Positions 54,836 through 63,708 of a stretch of DNA of 64,000 nt are shown here, in pieces. Made by a program: the position numbers and the translations under genes. Each line of letters begins with the position of its first letter. Position 1 is the first letter of the stretch. A model generated the notes under the pieces. It saw only the letters and a program-made list of their open reading frames with translations, had not been told where the DNA came from and made no database searches. The stretch is from Microbacterium halotolerans (lineage in GTDB: Bacteria; Actinomycetota; Actinomycetes; Actinomycetales; Microbacteriaceae): positions 1 through 64,000 of the forward strand of contig NZ_KZ984054.1 in assembly GCF_003569805.1 (NCBI RefSeq), read 5' to 3'.

Positions 54836-55148
54836 ACAGGATCCCGCTCCTGTTCGTGATGGACCTCTCGGCGGCACCGCGTTCGAGCCCGAAACCTTCG
54901 TAGACATCTCCGCAGCAGTCGGTGAAACAAGAGACCCTGCGACTTCACACCAGCCAGGTGGACTGGACGAATCAGGCATACGGGCACGATTGCATCGCCG
55001 ATGCGCGTAGGCAGGCTGATGCCCGCGCGGCCGACACGGGATGGGCGTTCGTGGAGGGGTTTCGCGGCGTCCCGACCCTATTCGGTCACCGATGGGCCGA
55101 ACCGCTGCCGGGAACCCGACGCCCCGCGAGCGGCTGACGGCGGATGTC
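54836..55148. other. Gene-free stretch between SDR and HAD genes
   Basis: About 310 bp between convergent genes. Some frames stay open for 60-70 codons, but none shows a ribosome site or recognisable protein motif. No strong terminator seen. Confidence 0.5.
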
Positions 55149-55799
55149 TCACACCCCGGTCGGCAGGAGCGCGACGGTCATTCCTGCGGCGCGTCCGGCC
55201 AGAGCGCCGACGGAGCTGTCCTCCACGACAAGGCAGTGAGACGGCGCGACACCCAGCTGTGAGGCGGCGAGCAGATAGAGGTCGGGGGCTGGCTTGGGCC
55301 GACGGTCGGTGCGCAAGCCGATGAGAGGCACATCGTGAAGCAGCGGTGCGGCACAGTCGATCGTGAACTCAAGCCGCGCCTGATCGCTGTTGCTCACGAC
55401 AGCGATCGGGAGCTCGGAGGCGTGCAGAGCCACTGCGAGATCGTACACACGGGGGATCGGCCGGAGTTTCGCGCGGTACAGTGCGCGTAGGCGCGACCAG
55501 TAGGCACGGTACAGCGTCGTCGACGCTGGGATTCCGGGGTGGCTCTCCCGCAGAGCGGCGATGCGCTGCGGGAAGCTCGCGCCCGGCGCGGCGGCGGACG
55601 AGGGGAGGTCGTAGTCGTGCGTGACGTCCTCCCAGGCTCGTTCGCACAGCGGCTCCGAGTCCACCAACGTGCCGTCGCAGTCGAAGAGCACGGCGGCGAA
55701 ATCACCGGCAGATGCTTCCGCCAGTAGGTGTTCCCATCCGCGAGGAGTCGTGGACGTGGGGCTCGACGGGTCGAGGCGCGGTTCGGATTCGGAGCGCAA
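55149..55799 (-). CDS. HAD-superfamily phosphatase, beta-phosphoglucomutase-like
   Basis: 216 aa. Motif I VLFDCDGTLVDSEPLCERAW, motif II PIAVVSNSDQARLE, Lys in RRPKPAPDLYLLA and motif III VVEDSSVGALAGRAAG. Such enzymes act on sugar phosphates. Its promoter carries operator 3 over the -35, so it belongs to the GntR regulon. Role possibly disposal of a phosphorylated intermediate; inference. Confidence 0.88.
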   Translation of the reverse strand: MRSESEPRLDPSSPTSTTPRGWEHLLAEASAGDFAAVLFDCDGTLVDSEPLCERAWEDVTHDYDLPSSAAAPGASFPQRIAALRESHPGIPASTTLYRAYWSRLRALYRAKLRPIPRVYDLAVALHASELPIAVVSNSDQARLEFTIDCAAPLLHDVPLIGLRTDRRPKPAPDLYLLAASQLGVAPSHCLVVEDSSVGALAGRAAGMTVALLPTGV

Positions 55800-55854
55800 G
55801 CGTTTTCCCTTCTGCCGCCTCTTGATCTGGTCGCAATGCTAGCAGTGAAGTCGA

Positions 55855-55864
55855 TTGTCGACAA
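55855..55864 (-). promoter_or_regulatory. GntR-regulon operator 3 overlapping a -35 box
   Basis: On the minus strand TTGTCG, 17 bp, TAGCAT make a good promoter for the HAD gene, and the palindrome TTGTCGACAA covers the -35. The 16-mer TTGTCGACAATCGACT is shared with operator 1. Confidence 0.82.
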
Positions 55865-56047
55865 TTCTGGCGAACAGGAGGACAGGACGGGACCACACTC
55901 AGGACGAATCACATGGGGCTGTGTGACCAGTGCATCGCAGCGGTGAATCAGACCGATCCGACCGAATCTGGCGCAATGCTCGGCGAGAGCTGTCGCCGGG
56001 CGGCAGTCGGTGACGCTGCCGACCGCGGCCTGGCTACCGGATGCTCG

Positions 56048-56515
56048 CTACGCTGGCCGAGGGTAGTACTGGTCGAACGCATCCGATTCCAGCTGCCAAC
56101 CGAATGACTTCGTGAACTTCCCCTCGGCGATCTCATAGACGTAGAGCCTCGGGACGATGAGTTCGGGCTTTCCAGGACGAGCATGCCGTTCGTGAATGAG
56201 CAGCGCTACCACCGCGTCGCCTGCGAGGAGGATCGTCGGCGGGCCGACGAACGAAACGTTCCCGCCGCTCAGCTCCTGTAGACGCTTCATCTCCGCCAGC
56301 GCCTCTCCCGCGCGCGCGAACTCCTGGAGAGCACGGACCTGGGCGTCGATCAGGTAGCCGCATAGGCAGGGTTCGCCAGTGCCACTTCTCTGCGACAGCA
56401 CATGCATGCCGAGATCGGCATCGCGTCCCTGAGCTATCGCCGCACCTTCCAGCCGCCCGAGAGCTGAGGCTGCCGTGTCTTCGGCGAGAACGGCGACACT
56501 CCTCCATGTCGCCAC
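56048..56515 (-). CDS. Hypothetical protein, possibly SnoaL/NTF2-like
   Basis: About 155 aa from GTG 56515; the start is uncertain and no ribosome site is clear. The last 100 residues (VRALQEFARAGEALAEMKRL, GPPTILLAGDAVVALLIHER, LIVPRLYVYEIAEGKFTKSF) alternate strand and helix, a little like SnoaL-type small-molecule binding folds. It follows the esterase by 44 bp on the same strand and may be co-transcribed. Confidence 0.5.
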   Translation of the reverse strand: MATWRSVAVLAEDTAASALGRLEGAAIAQGRDADLGMHVLSQRSGTGEPCLCGYLIDAQVRALQEFARAGEALAEMKRLQELSGGNVSFVGPPTILLAGDAVVALLIHERHARPGKPELIVPRLYVYEIAEGKFTKSFGWQLESDAFDQYYPRPA

Positions 56516-56558
56516 TGCTCGGGTGCACCACGGAGAGCGACGCCTCAGCCAGGCTCGT

Positions 56559-58001
56559 CTAAGGCAGCAGGTCCAGCTCAACGGTGCGGCGCTGGGGGAC
56601 CGTGGTCGTCTCCGCATCGAACAGGCGCGTCCAGCGGTCCTCATCGAATGCGGGCCAGCCAGGGTCACCAGCCTGGATGAATCGCACCCAGGACGCATGC
56701 ATCTCTGTGGCGAGCTCGTTGGGTGCGTCGCGCCCTGCCAAGCGCAACGAGTCACCGTCATGGAGGTGGTCGAACACGAATCCGAGTTCCAGCGCGTGGG
56801 CGGCGCGCAGGTCGCGTACGGGGCTCTGCCAGCCGAACTCGTACAGGAACGTCGGCGCGGAGCGCGCGAGGGCGAGCCTGGTGGCGGGCGCGCGAAGAAT
56901 GACGTCCGTGGCGAGCTGCCCGAAGATCTCACCTGTCGATGCGTGCGGCCATTCTGTGCGGTAGGCGCGCTCGGCGCGGCCGGGGATCCGCAGGGCGAGG
57001 CGTGCGGCGAACAGCTTGAGCCTGCTGATGCCCGCGAGCGCCTCCGGCGTGAACCACAGTCGGTACTCGTCGGTGTTCGTGCCGATCAGGATCGGTGTGT
57101 CGATCTCCGGCAGCACCTCGTGAGGCGATCGAGGCAGGCTCTCCGCGTCGATCGCGAGTTGGAACCCCGGCGCACCGCCGAGAGGCGATGAGCCAGAGGA
57201 TTGAGCTCGACGAGCGTCGAGGAGCTGATCCGGGGTGAGCGCGGCGAATGCGTCTCGCTCTGCGCGAATGCCGAGTCGTGCGGCGAGCTGCGTCGTCACG
57301 CGCCGCGCCTTCTCAGCCGGCTGGGCGGCGAGCGGCGCAGACTGAATGATGGCCCGAGCGATCAACTCGCGGGAGTCGTCACGTGCGAGGAGGCCGGCGA
57401 CCAGGGTGCCACCGGCAGATTCGCCCATCACGGTGATCCGGGCAGGGTCCCCGCCGAACGCGGCGATCTCACGGTGAACCCATTCGAGTCCCGCCGCGAC
57501 ATCGCGAAGGCCCAGGTTTCGTGGCGCTCCCTCGAGCACCGAGAAGCCCTCGGCTCCGAGGCGATAGTTGAGGGAGGCGAACACGATCCCCGCGCGCGCG
57601 AAGCTCGTGCCGTCGTAGCCGCCGATGGCTGCGGTGCCGCGCTCCAGCGCTCCGCCGTGGATCCACAGCACGACCGGTGCATCCGTCGCCTGCTCGGGTG
57701 CCCAGACGTTCACGGTGAGGATGTCGTTCCCGTCGATCTTCACCGTTCCGAGCAGCTCGCCGGTCGCCCCGGGGTAGGGGAGCTGCGGTGCCGTCGCGCC
57801 GAATGCATCTGCCTGGCGGGTGCCGCTCCAGGGCGCTGGCGGCTGCGGGGCGCGGAAACGGCTGTCGCCGAACGGGGCTGCGGCGTAGGGGATGCCGAGG
57901 AAACGCCGCACGCCGTCGTCGACAGTGCCCTGCAGCGCGCCGGTGGAGATGGTGACCCGTGGGGCGGAACTCATGAACGTCATCGTATTGCCCATTCCCA
58001 T
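56559..58001 (-). CDS. Type B carboxylesterase
   Basis: 480 aa if ATG 58001 is used; ATGs at 57983 and 57974 are also possible. Motifs: RFLGIPYAAAPFGDSRF, VVLWIHGGALERGTA (oxyanion hole), RITVMGESAGGTLVAGLL (catalytic Ser), GTNTDEYRLWF (Glu/Asp). No signal peptide is seen, so it should act in the cytoplasm on a small ester. It follows the amidase by 30 bp; together they form a hydrolytic operon. Confidence 0.88.
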   Translation of the reverse strand: MGMGNTMTFMSSAPRVTISTGALQGTVDDGVRRFLGIPYAAAPFGDSRFRAPQPPAPWSGTRQADAFGATAPQLPYPGATGELLGTVKIDGNDILTVNVWAPEQATDAPVVLWIHGGALERGTAAIGGYDGTSFARAGIVFASLNYRLGAEGFSVLEGAPRNLGLRDVAAGLEWVHREIAAFGGDPARITVMGESAGGTLVAGLLARDDSRELIARAIIQSAPLAAQPAEKARRVTTQLAARLGIRAERDAFAALTPDQLLDARRAQSSGSSPLGGAPGFQLAIDAESLPRSPHEVLPEIDTPILIGTNTDEYRLWFTPEALAGISRLKLFAARLALRIPGRAERAYRTEWPHASTGEIFGQLATDVILRAPATRLALARSAPTFLYEFGWQSPVRDLRAAHALELGFVFDHLHDGDSLRLAGRDAPNELATEMHASWVRFIQAGDPGWPAFDEDRWTRLFDAETTTVPQRRTVELDLLP

Positions 58002-58031
58002 CGGCGGAGAACCGGATGAGGTCGGGCGCCC

Positions 58032-59504
58032 TCAAAGCACCGGATGGCGGCGGTGATGCCCGGTGAGCTCCTCGAACGCCTGCGCGGCGAGCAGGAGCTC
58101 GACGTCACGACCGGGGGCAGCCACCAGCTGCACTCCGACGGGCAGCCCGCCCGCAGTGAAGCCGGCGGGGACCGACACCGCGGGGCAGCCGGTAGCGGAG
58201 ATGATCGTCGCGGCCCGCATCCATTCGAGGTAGTCGCCCAGCGGCGCTCCTCCGGCGGCGCGGGGATACTCGATCCGGGCGTCGAACGGCGCGACCTGGG
58301 CCGATGTCAGCACGAGCAGATCGTGCGTGGCGAAGTACGCCCCGATCGTCGCCGCGAGGCGGCTGCGTGCCTCGTCGGCGGACAGGAGCTCGTCCACGGT
58401 GAGGGCGAGTCCCATCTCGGTGTTCCAGACGACTGCGTCCTTCACCTCATCGCGATGCTCGCGCACAAGAGTGCGGTAGTCGGCGGCGAAGTCGTACGCC
58501 CTGGTCACGTGGAAGACTTCGTCGGCGTCGCGCAGATCCGGGATGTCGTCGTCCACTCGGGCGCCCGCGCCGGCGAAGACGTCGGCGGTGGCGCGAACGA
58601 CCGCGTCGACGTCGGGATCGATGGGGAACAATCCGTTCAGATCGCTGGAGAAACCGATGCGCAACCCGGCAAGGCCGGCACCCGCATCGTGGCGGTCCGG
58701 GTGGGCGAACTCGGCCCGATCGAAGACGGAGCCGGGCTCGGCCACCGACAGCGGCGCGCCCGCAGCCGGACCGCTGGCGACGGACATCATCAGAGCGACG
58801 TCGCTCACGGTCCGCGCCATGAATCCGGGCTGAGCGAGCCATTCCCACGGGTTCGCAGGCAGGGTGTGGGGGATGCGGCCGTTGGTCGGACGCATCCCGA
58901 CGAGGTTGTTGAACGATCCCGGCGTCCGAAGAGACCCGCCCATGTCCGATCCGTCTCCGGAGGCCTGGATGCCGGCGGCGATCGCAGCCGCGGCGCCGCC
59001 GGACGACCCTCCGGCGGACCGGGTGGTGTCGAAGGGGTTGAGCGTCGTGCCGAACACCCTGTTGAAGGTGTGCGAACCGGCGGTGAACTCGGGGACGTTC
59101 GACTTGCCGCTCGTGACGATCCCGGCGGACCGCATCCGCGCGATGACCAGGGCATCCTTCTCGGCGACGTTGTCGAGGAGCAAGGCGGAGCCGCGTGTGG
59201 TCGGGAGGCCGGCCACGTCCGTGGATTCCTTGTGCGTCATCGGGACGCCGTGCAGCGCTCCCAGCTGCTCTCTTGCGGCTCTGCGGGCATCCGCTCGATC
59301 GGCGCGATCCAAAGCGCGCTCGTCGTCCCTGGTCACGATCGCGTTGAGCGCGGGGTTCACGCTGTCCATTCGCGCGAAGTGGTCGGCGAGTGCTTCGCGC
59401 GCGGAGACCTCGCCGTCGGCGATGCGAGCCGCGAGCTCGCGCGTGCTCAACCAGGTCAGCTCAGACTCGTACGCGATGCGAGAGATCACCAGCGGGCTCC
59501 TCAT
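58032..59504 (-). CDS. Amidase-signature enzyme
   Basis: 490 aa. The Ser-cisSer-Lys triad is visible: Lys in GVPMTHKEST, the amidase signature SAGGSSGGAAAAIAAGIQAS and GDGSDMGGSLRTPGSFNNLV. It hydrolyses small amides. Divergent from a peptide-type ABC importer with a shared 32-bp inverted repeat between them, so import and hydrolysis are probably co-regulated. Confidence 0.92.
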   Translation of the reverse strand: MRSPLVISRIAYESELTWLSTRELAARIADGEVSAREALADHFARMDSVNPALNAIVTRDDERALDRADRADARRAAREQLGALHGVPMTHKESTDVAGLPTTRGSALLLDNVAEKDALVIARMRSAGIVTSGKSNVPEFTAGSHTFNRVFGTTLNPFDTTRSAGGSSGGAAAAIAAGIQASGDGSDMGGSLRTPGSFNNLVGMRPTNGRIPHTLPANPWEWLAQPGFMARTVSDVALMMSVASGPAAGAPLSVAEPGSVFDRAEFAHPDRHDAGAGLAGLRIGFSSDLNGLFPIDPDVDAVVRATADVFAGAGARVDDDIPDLRDADEVFHVTRAYDFAADYRTLVREHRDEVKDAVVWNTEMGLALTVDELLSADEARSRLAATIGAYFATHDLLVLTSAQVAPFDARIEYPRAAGGAPLGDYLEWMRAATIISATGCPAVSVPAGFTAGGLPVGVQLVAAPGRDVELLLAAQAFEELTGHHRRHPVL

Positions 59505-59544
59505 ATTTCGTGGGTGTATCGCTTCTGTTCCAGTTTTCGAACAT

Positions 59545-59576
59545 ACTGTACGTTTAGAAAATCTTAAACATACAGT
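59545..59576. promoter_or_regulatory. 32-bp operator between amidase and peptide transporter
   Basis: ACTGTACGTTTA (59545-59556) and TAAACATACAGT (59565-59576) are inverted repeats with one mismatch and an 8-bp spacer. This AT-rich site sits in the 104-bp divergent intergenic region. The MarR/GbsR-type regulator at 63151 is the obvious candidate to bind it. Confidence 0.7.
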
Positions 59577-59608
59577 GAACGGACCCCCACTACTCGAGGA
59601 GGAGTTTT

Positions 59609-61204
59609 ATGAAAGGTCTGTGGAAAACTGCTATCGCGACGACAGCACTCGTAGCCGTCGCACTCACCGGGTGCGCGAGCGACGGATCGGACGGCAGCGG
59701 CGATGCCTCGCGCGAACTCGTCGTCGGATCAGCCGATCCGGTGCCCGATCTCACCCCCGGTCGACAGAGCAATGCGTACGGACTGATGATGTCCGTGTTC
59801 AGCCCGCTCACATTCCTCGACGCGGATGGCGGACTCGGCTACGTCGCCGCCGAGTCGGTGGACAGCGAGGACAAGGCGACCTGGACGGTCACCCTGCGCG
59901 ACGGCTGGACCTTCCATGACGGCACTCCGGTGACCGCGCAGGACTACGTCGACAGCTGGAATGCGGTCGCGCTTGGTACCAACGCGTTCGCGAACTCCGG
60001 TCAGCTCGCATCGATCGAGGGATACGCAGACCTCAACCCCGCCGAGGGCGAGCCGACCTCAGATCAGATGTCGGGGCTCGAGGTCGTCGACGACCACGTG
60101 TTCACGGTCTCGCTGACTCAGCCCGACAGTCAGTTCCCCGTGCAGCTCTCGCAGGCGCAGACCGCGTTCTACCCGATGCCGCAGAGCGCGTTCGACGATC
60201 TGCAGGCATATGGCAAGAAGCCCATCGGCAACGGCCCGCTCGCGCTCACGACCGAGTGGGTCGAGGGAGAACCGCTCGTGGCTGAGCGCTTCGACGAATA
60301 CAAGGGCGAAGGGTCGACCGTCGACAAGATCACCTGGGTGCCCTACAGCGATCGGCTCACCGCCTATACCGACGCGCTGGCAGGGAACCTCGATCTCACG
60401 GCGCTCCCGGCGACACGAGCAATGCAGGTGTCTGATGACTTCGACGAGGAGAACATCTACAGCTTCTCCGCACCCGGCATGAACTACCTCGGCATCCCCT
60501 TCTGGGATGAGCGGTTCTCCGATGTCCGTGTGCGGCAGGCGATCTCCATGGCGATCGACCGGAGCACGATCAACGACACCATCTACGGAGGCCTCAACAA
60601 GCCCGCCACCGCATGGACCCCCGCCGTCATGCCGGGCAACCCCGACGGCGTCTGCGGCGAGTACTGCGAGTACGATCCGGATGCCGCGGCCGCCCTGCTG
60701 CAGGAAGCCGGCGGATTCGACGGCGAGCTGACGATCCACTTCCCGGGAGGAGCCGGTCACGAAGACCTGTTCAACGCGATCGCCAACTACCTCAGGCAGA
60801 ACCTCGGAATCGAGGCCGTCGCCCGGCCCTCGGTCGGATGGGCCGAGTTCAGTGAAGCGAGGAACGCCCAGACGCTTGACGGCCCGTTCTTCTCCCGCTG
60901 GGGTGCCCTCTACCCGAGCCAGCAGTCGACGCTGCGAGCGATGTTCTCGAGCGCCCCGGTCTGCAACAACTGCGGGGGCGCGCTTTCGCCCGACGTGGAT
61001 GCGGCGCTGAAGCAGGCCGACCTCACCGGCGGCGAGGACGGAACCGCCTATGCGGAGGTGCAGAGGATCCTCGCTGAGGACTTCCCGATCGTGCCGTTGT
61101 TCGACGAGTCCTACAACTACGTCACCTCCGATCACATCGAGAAGCTGACGGCCTCGGGGGTGGGGGAGCCCATCCTCACCGAGATCGTCCTCACCGACGA
61201 CTGA
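59609..61204 (+). CDS. Peptide/nickel-type ABC transporter substrate-binding lipoprotein (family 5)
   Basis: 531 aa. Lipobox VALTGC (Cys22) after MKGLWKTAIATTALVAVALT. Family-5 motifs: TWTVTLRDGWTFHDGTPVTA, QDYVDSWNAV, VRQAISMAIDRSTIND and VMPGNPDGV. GAGGAGGAG precedes the ATG. DppA/OppA-like; the partner amidase and esterase suggest an amide- or ester-containing ligand rather than ordinary peptides. Confidence 0.93.
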   Translation: MKGLWKTAIATTALVAVALTGCASDGSDGSGDASRELVVGSADPVPDLTPGRQSNAYGLMMSVFSPLTFLDADGGLGYVAAESVDSEDKATWTVTLRDGWTFHDGTPVTAQDYVDSWNAVALGTNAFANSGQLASIEGYADLNPAEGEPTSDQMSGLEVVDDHVFTVSLTQPDSQFPVQLSQAQTAFYPMPQSAFDDLQAYGKKPIGNGPLALTTEWVEGEPLVAERFDEYKGEGSTVDKITWVPYSDRLTAYTDALAGNLDLTALPATRAMQVSDDFDEENIYSFSAPGMNYLGIPFWDERFSDVRVRQAISMAIDRSTINDTIYGGLNKPATAWTPAVMPGNPDGVCGEYCEYDPDAAAALLQEAGGFDGELTIHFPGGAGHEDLFNAIANYLRQNLGIEAVARPSVGWAEFSEARNAQTLDGPFFSRWGALYPSQQSTLRAMFSSAPVCNNCGGALSPDVDAALKQADLTGGEDGTAYAEVQRILAEDFPIVPLFDESYNYVTSDHIEKLTASGVGEPILTEIVLTDD

Positions 61205-61222
61205 TACGCGCCGACCTCGCAT

Positions 61223-62149
61223 ATGTGGAGATTTCTCGCCCGGCGTCTGCTGGAACTCGTCATCGTCTTCTTCGGCGTCACGTTCGTCATCTACTGCGCG
61301 GTGTTCCTGCTGCCCGGGGATCCGATCGAGGCGCTGGGCGGCGACCGTCCCCTCCCCGAGAGCGTGCAGCAGCAGCTGCGCGAGCAGTACGGGTTGGACC
61401 AGCCCATCTGGCAGCAGTACGTGAACTACCTCGGAGGGCTGTTCCAGGGAGATCTGGGTACGACGTTCACAGGCCAATCGGTGAGCGAGCAGATGGCCAG
61501 TCGCTGGCCGACGACCATCACCCTCGCTCTCACCGCGTGGGTGCTGACGGTGCTGATCAGCGTCGTCCTCGGTCTGGTCGCCGGTCTGCGGCGGGGGTCC
61601 GCGATCGACAGATCGGTGCTGCTGGGCACCATCATCGCGGAATCAGTGCCGGTGTTCGTCATGGGCATCACCGCCCAGTACGTATTCGGGATCATGCTCA
61701 AGTGGACACCCATCGCCGGCGTCGGCGATGGGTGGCCGCGGTCGTTCATCCTTCCCGCGCTGATCATCGCGATCTACGGACTGGCGGGAGTATCGCGCCT
61801 CATGCGCGGCAGCGTGATCGACACGATGCAGTCCGACTTCGTGCGCACTCTGCGTGCGAAAGGACTCTCGCGCCGGGGCATCGTCGGATTGCATGTCACG
61901 CGCAACGCCGCAGCCCCGGTGGTCAACGTGCTGGCGATCCAGCTGGGCTCGCTCCTGGGCGGCACCGTGGTGATCGAGGCGATCTTCAACATCAACGGGG
62001 TGGGGCAGCTGCTCTACAAGGCCATCCAGGATCAGGAGGGCACGCTGGTCGTCGGGGTCGCCACCACGCTCGTCCTGATCTTCCTGATCACCAATGTCGT
62101 CGTCGACGTCATCTCTTCGCTCCTCGACCCCAGGATTCGCAATGACTGA
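61223..62149 (+). CDS. Peptide-type ABC transporter permease 1 (DppB-like)
   Basis: 308 aa, six helices. N-terminus MWRFLARRLLELVIVFFGVT with VIYCAVFLLPGDP is the DppB type; the EAA-like loop is RTLRAKGLSRRGIVGLHVTR. Overlaps permease 2 by 8 bp. Confidence 0.93.
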   Translation: MWRFLARRLLELVIVFFGVTFVIYCAVFLLPGDPIEALGGDRPLPESVQQQLREQYGLDQPIWQQYVNYLGGLFQGDLGTTFTGQSVSEQMASRWPTTITLALTAWVLTVLISVVLGLVAGLRRGSAIDRSVLLGTIIAESVPVFVMGITAQYVFGIMLKWTPIAGVGDGWPRSFILPALIIAIYGLAGVSRLMRGSVIDTMQSDFVRTLRAKGLSRRGIVGLHVTRNAAAPVVNVLAIQLGSLLGGTVVIEAIFNINGVGQLLYKAIQDQEGTLVVGVATTLVLIFLITNVVVDVISSLLDPRIRND

Positions 62150-63038
62150 GCCCGTGACAGCAGCCATCGATGGGAACTACGACCGCGCGACCACGCGCGG
62201 TCTCTGGGCGACGCTGCGCGGTCGCCTGCAGTTCTGGGTGAGCTTCGTCCTGCTCGGCTGTCTCGCGATCATCGCCGTGATGCCTGGCCTTCTCTCCGGT
62301 CTCTTCGGAGAGAGCGATCCCCGCGCCTGCGACCTGCTGGCGTCGAACCAGCCGCCCGGACCGGGGCATCCGTTCGGCACGGACGTGCAGGGGTGCGACG
62401 TCTTGGCGAATGTGATCTTCGGTACGCGCACGTCGCTGTTCATCGGACTCACGACCACCGCCATCTGTCTGTTCCTCGCCGTCATCCTCGGTACGCTCGC
62501 GGGTTACCGCGGGGGATGGGTCGACTCACTCATCGCGCGCAGCGCCGACGTCGTGCTCGGATTCCCGTTCCTTCTCGGAGCGATCATCGTGCTCAACACA
62601 GCACCGGACCGCACGCCCTTGCTGCTCTCCGCTGTGCTCGCCTTCTTCTCCTGGCCGACGTTCGCGCGACTCATCCGCAGCTCTGTCAAGGAGGTGCGGG
62701 AGCGCGAATTCGTGCAGGCTGCGCATGCGCTGGGGTTCTCGCAGCTGCGCGTGGTGCTGACGCACGTGCTCCCCAACTCCCTCGCACCCACCCTCGCGAT
62801 CGCCGCGACGATGGTGGGAGGAGTCATCGGAGCGGAGGCCACGCTGACCTTCCTAGGTGTCGGCCTGGTGCCGCCCTCGATCTCGTGGGGTGTGCAGCTC
62901 TCGACCGCGCAGTCGTACTTCCAGCTCGCCCCCCACACCGTCGTGTTCCCCAGCATCTTCCTGACGGTCACGGTGATCAGCCTCATCATGCTCGGCGATG
63001 CCCTCCGGGATGCGCTCGATCCGCGAGGGAGATCATGA
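62142..63038 (+). CDS. Peptide-type ABC transporter permease 2 (DppC-like)
   Basis: 298 aa from ATG 62142. HPFGTDVQGCDVLANVIFGT is the DppC hallmark; the EAA loop reads REFVQAAHALGFSQLRVVLT. The C-terminus ends LGDALRDALDPRGRS. Confidence 0.93.
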   Translation: MTEPVTAAIDGNYDRATTRGLWATLRGRLQFWVSFVLLGCLAIIAVMPGLLSGLFGESDPRACDLLASNQPPGPGHPFGTDVQGCDVLANVIFGTRTSLFIGLTTTAICLFLAVILGTLAGYRGGWVDSLIARSADVVLGFPFLLGAIIVLNTAPDRTPLLLSAVLAFFSWPTFARLIRSSVKEVREREFVQAAHALGFSQLRVVLTHVLPNSLAPTLAIAATMVGGVIGAEATLTFLGVGLVPPSISWGVQLSTAQSYFQLAPHTVVFPSIFLTVTVISLIMLGDALRDALDPRGRS

Positions 63039-63150
63039 GCGTCGCGCGCGGGAGAGCGACCCGTTGCGTCGCTAGCCTGTGGGGATCACCGGGGCGACGT
63101 CGATCGTCGTCGCGGTCACTGAAGAACGAAGACGGAAGGGGCGTGTCGAC

Positions 63151-63708
63151 ATGACATTGGATGCACTGAGCGACGAGATGAGCGATTTCATCGATCGGTT
63201 CACGGATGCCTGGGAGCTGATGCGAGGCAAGAGGATGAGCGGCCGCGTGCTCGGTCTGCTGATCATCACGGACGAGCCCTCGCTGACCTCCGCAGACCTG
63301 GTCCGGCTGTTGGACGCCAGCCCTGGCAGCATCTCGACGGCGACGCGTGCACTCATGGGCGCCGGATACATCACCCGGCTGTCGGTCTCGCACAGCCGTG
63401 TCGCGCACTTCCGTGCGGAGGAGGACGTGTGGGGCGCGTTCCTCAGCCGTGAGAAGGTCGGGCTCCAGCGCATGGGCGAGGTGCTGCGGACCGCCATGTC
63501 GACCTCCGTCGGGTCAGAACCCGCACCGGCTCGTCGGCTGCGCAACGGCAGCCGCTACATGGCCTGGGTCGACCAGTTCCATCACAACCTCCTGGACCAG
63601 TGGCGCGCGTACCGCGACCAGGACGAGGACACACCGCCGCCCGCTCGGTTGCCCGACGAGATGATCGCCGCCATCAAGCACAACAGCGAGCGGAGCGACC
63701 GTGAGTGA
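63151..63708 (+). CDS. MarR/GbsR-type transcriptional regulator
   Basis: 185 aa from ATG 63151 (GGAAGGG 10 nt ahead). The HTH is [20 protein letters not shown] with [20 protein letters not shown] as wing. The arrangement [20 protein letters not shown] and [12 protein letters not shown] at the N-terminus is that of GbsR-like regulators. Inserted between the permease and ATPase genes; its last codons overlap the next start by 8 bp. Confidence 0.85.
   Translation: MTLDALSDEMSDFIDRFTDAWELMRGKRMSGRVLGLLIITDEPSLTSADLVRLLDASPGSISTATRALMGAGYITRLSVSHSRVAHFRAEEDVWGAFLSREKVGLQRMGEVLRTAMSTSVGSEPAPARRLRNGSRYMAWVDQFHHNLLDQWRAYRDQDEDTPPPARLPDEMIAAIKHNSERSDRE

Noticed and set aside
58044..59567. 507-codon frame antisense to the amidase
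   Set aside because: The minus strand encodes an amidase with intact catalytic triad; the antisense frame has no motif and reflects high GC.
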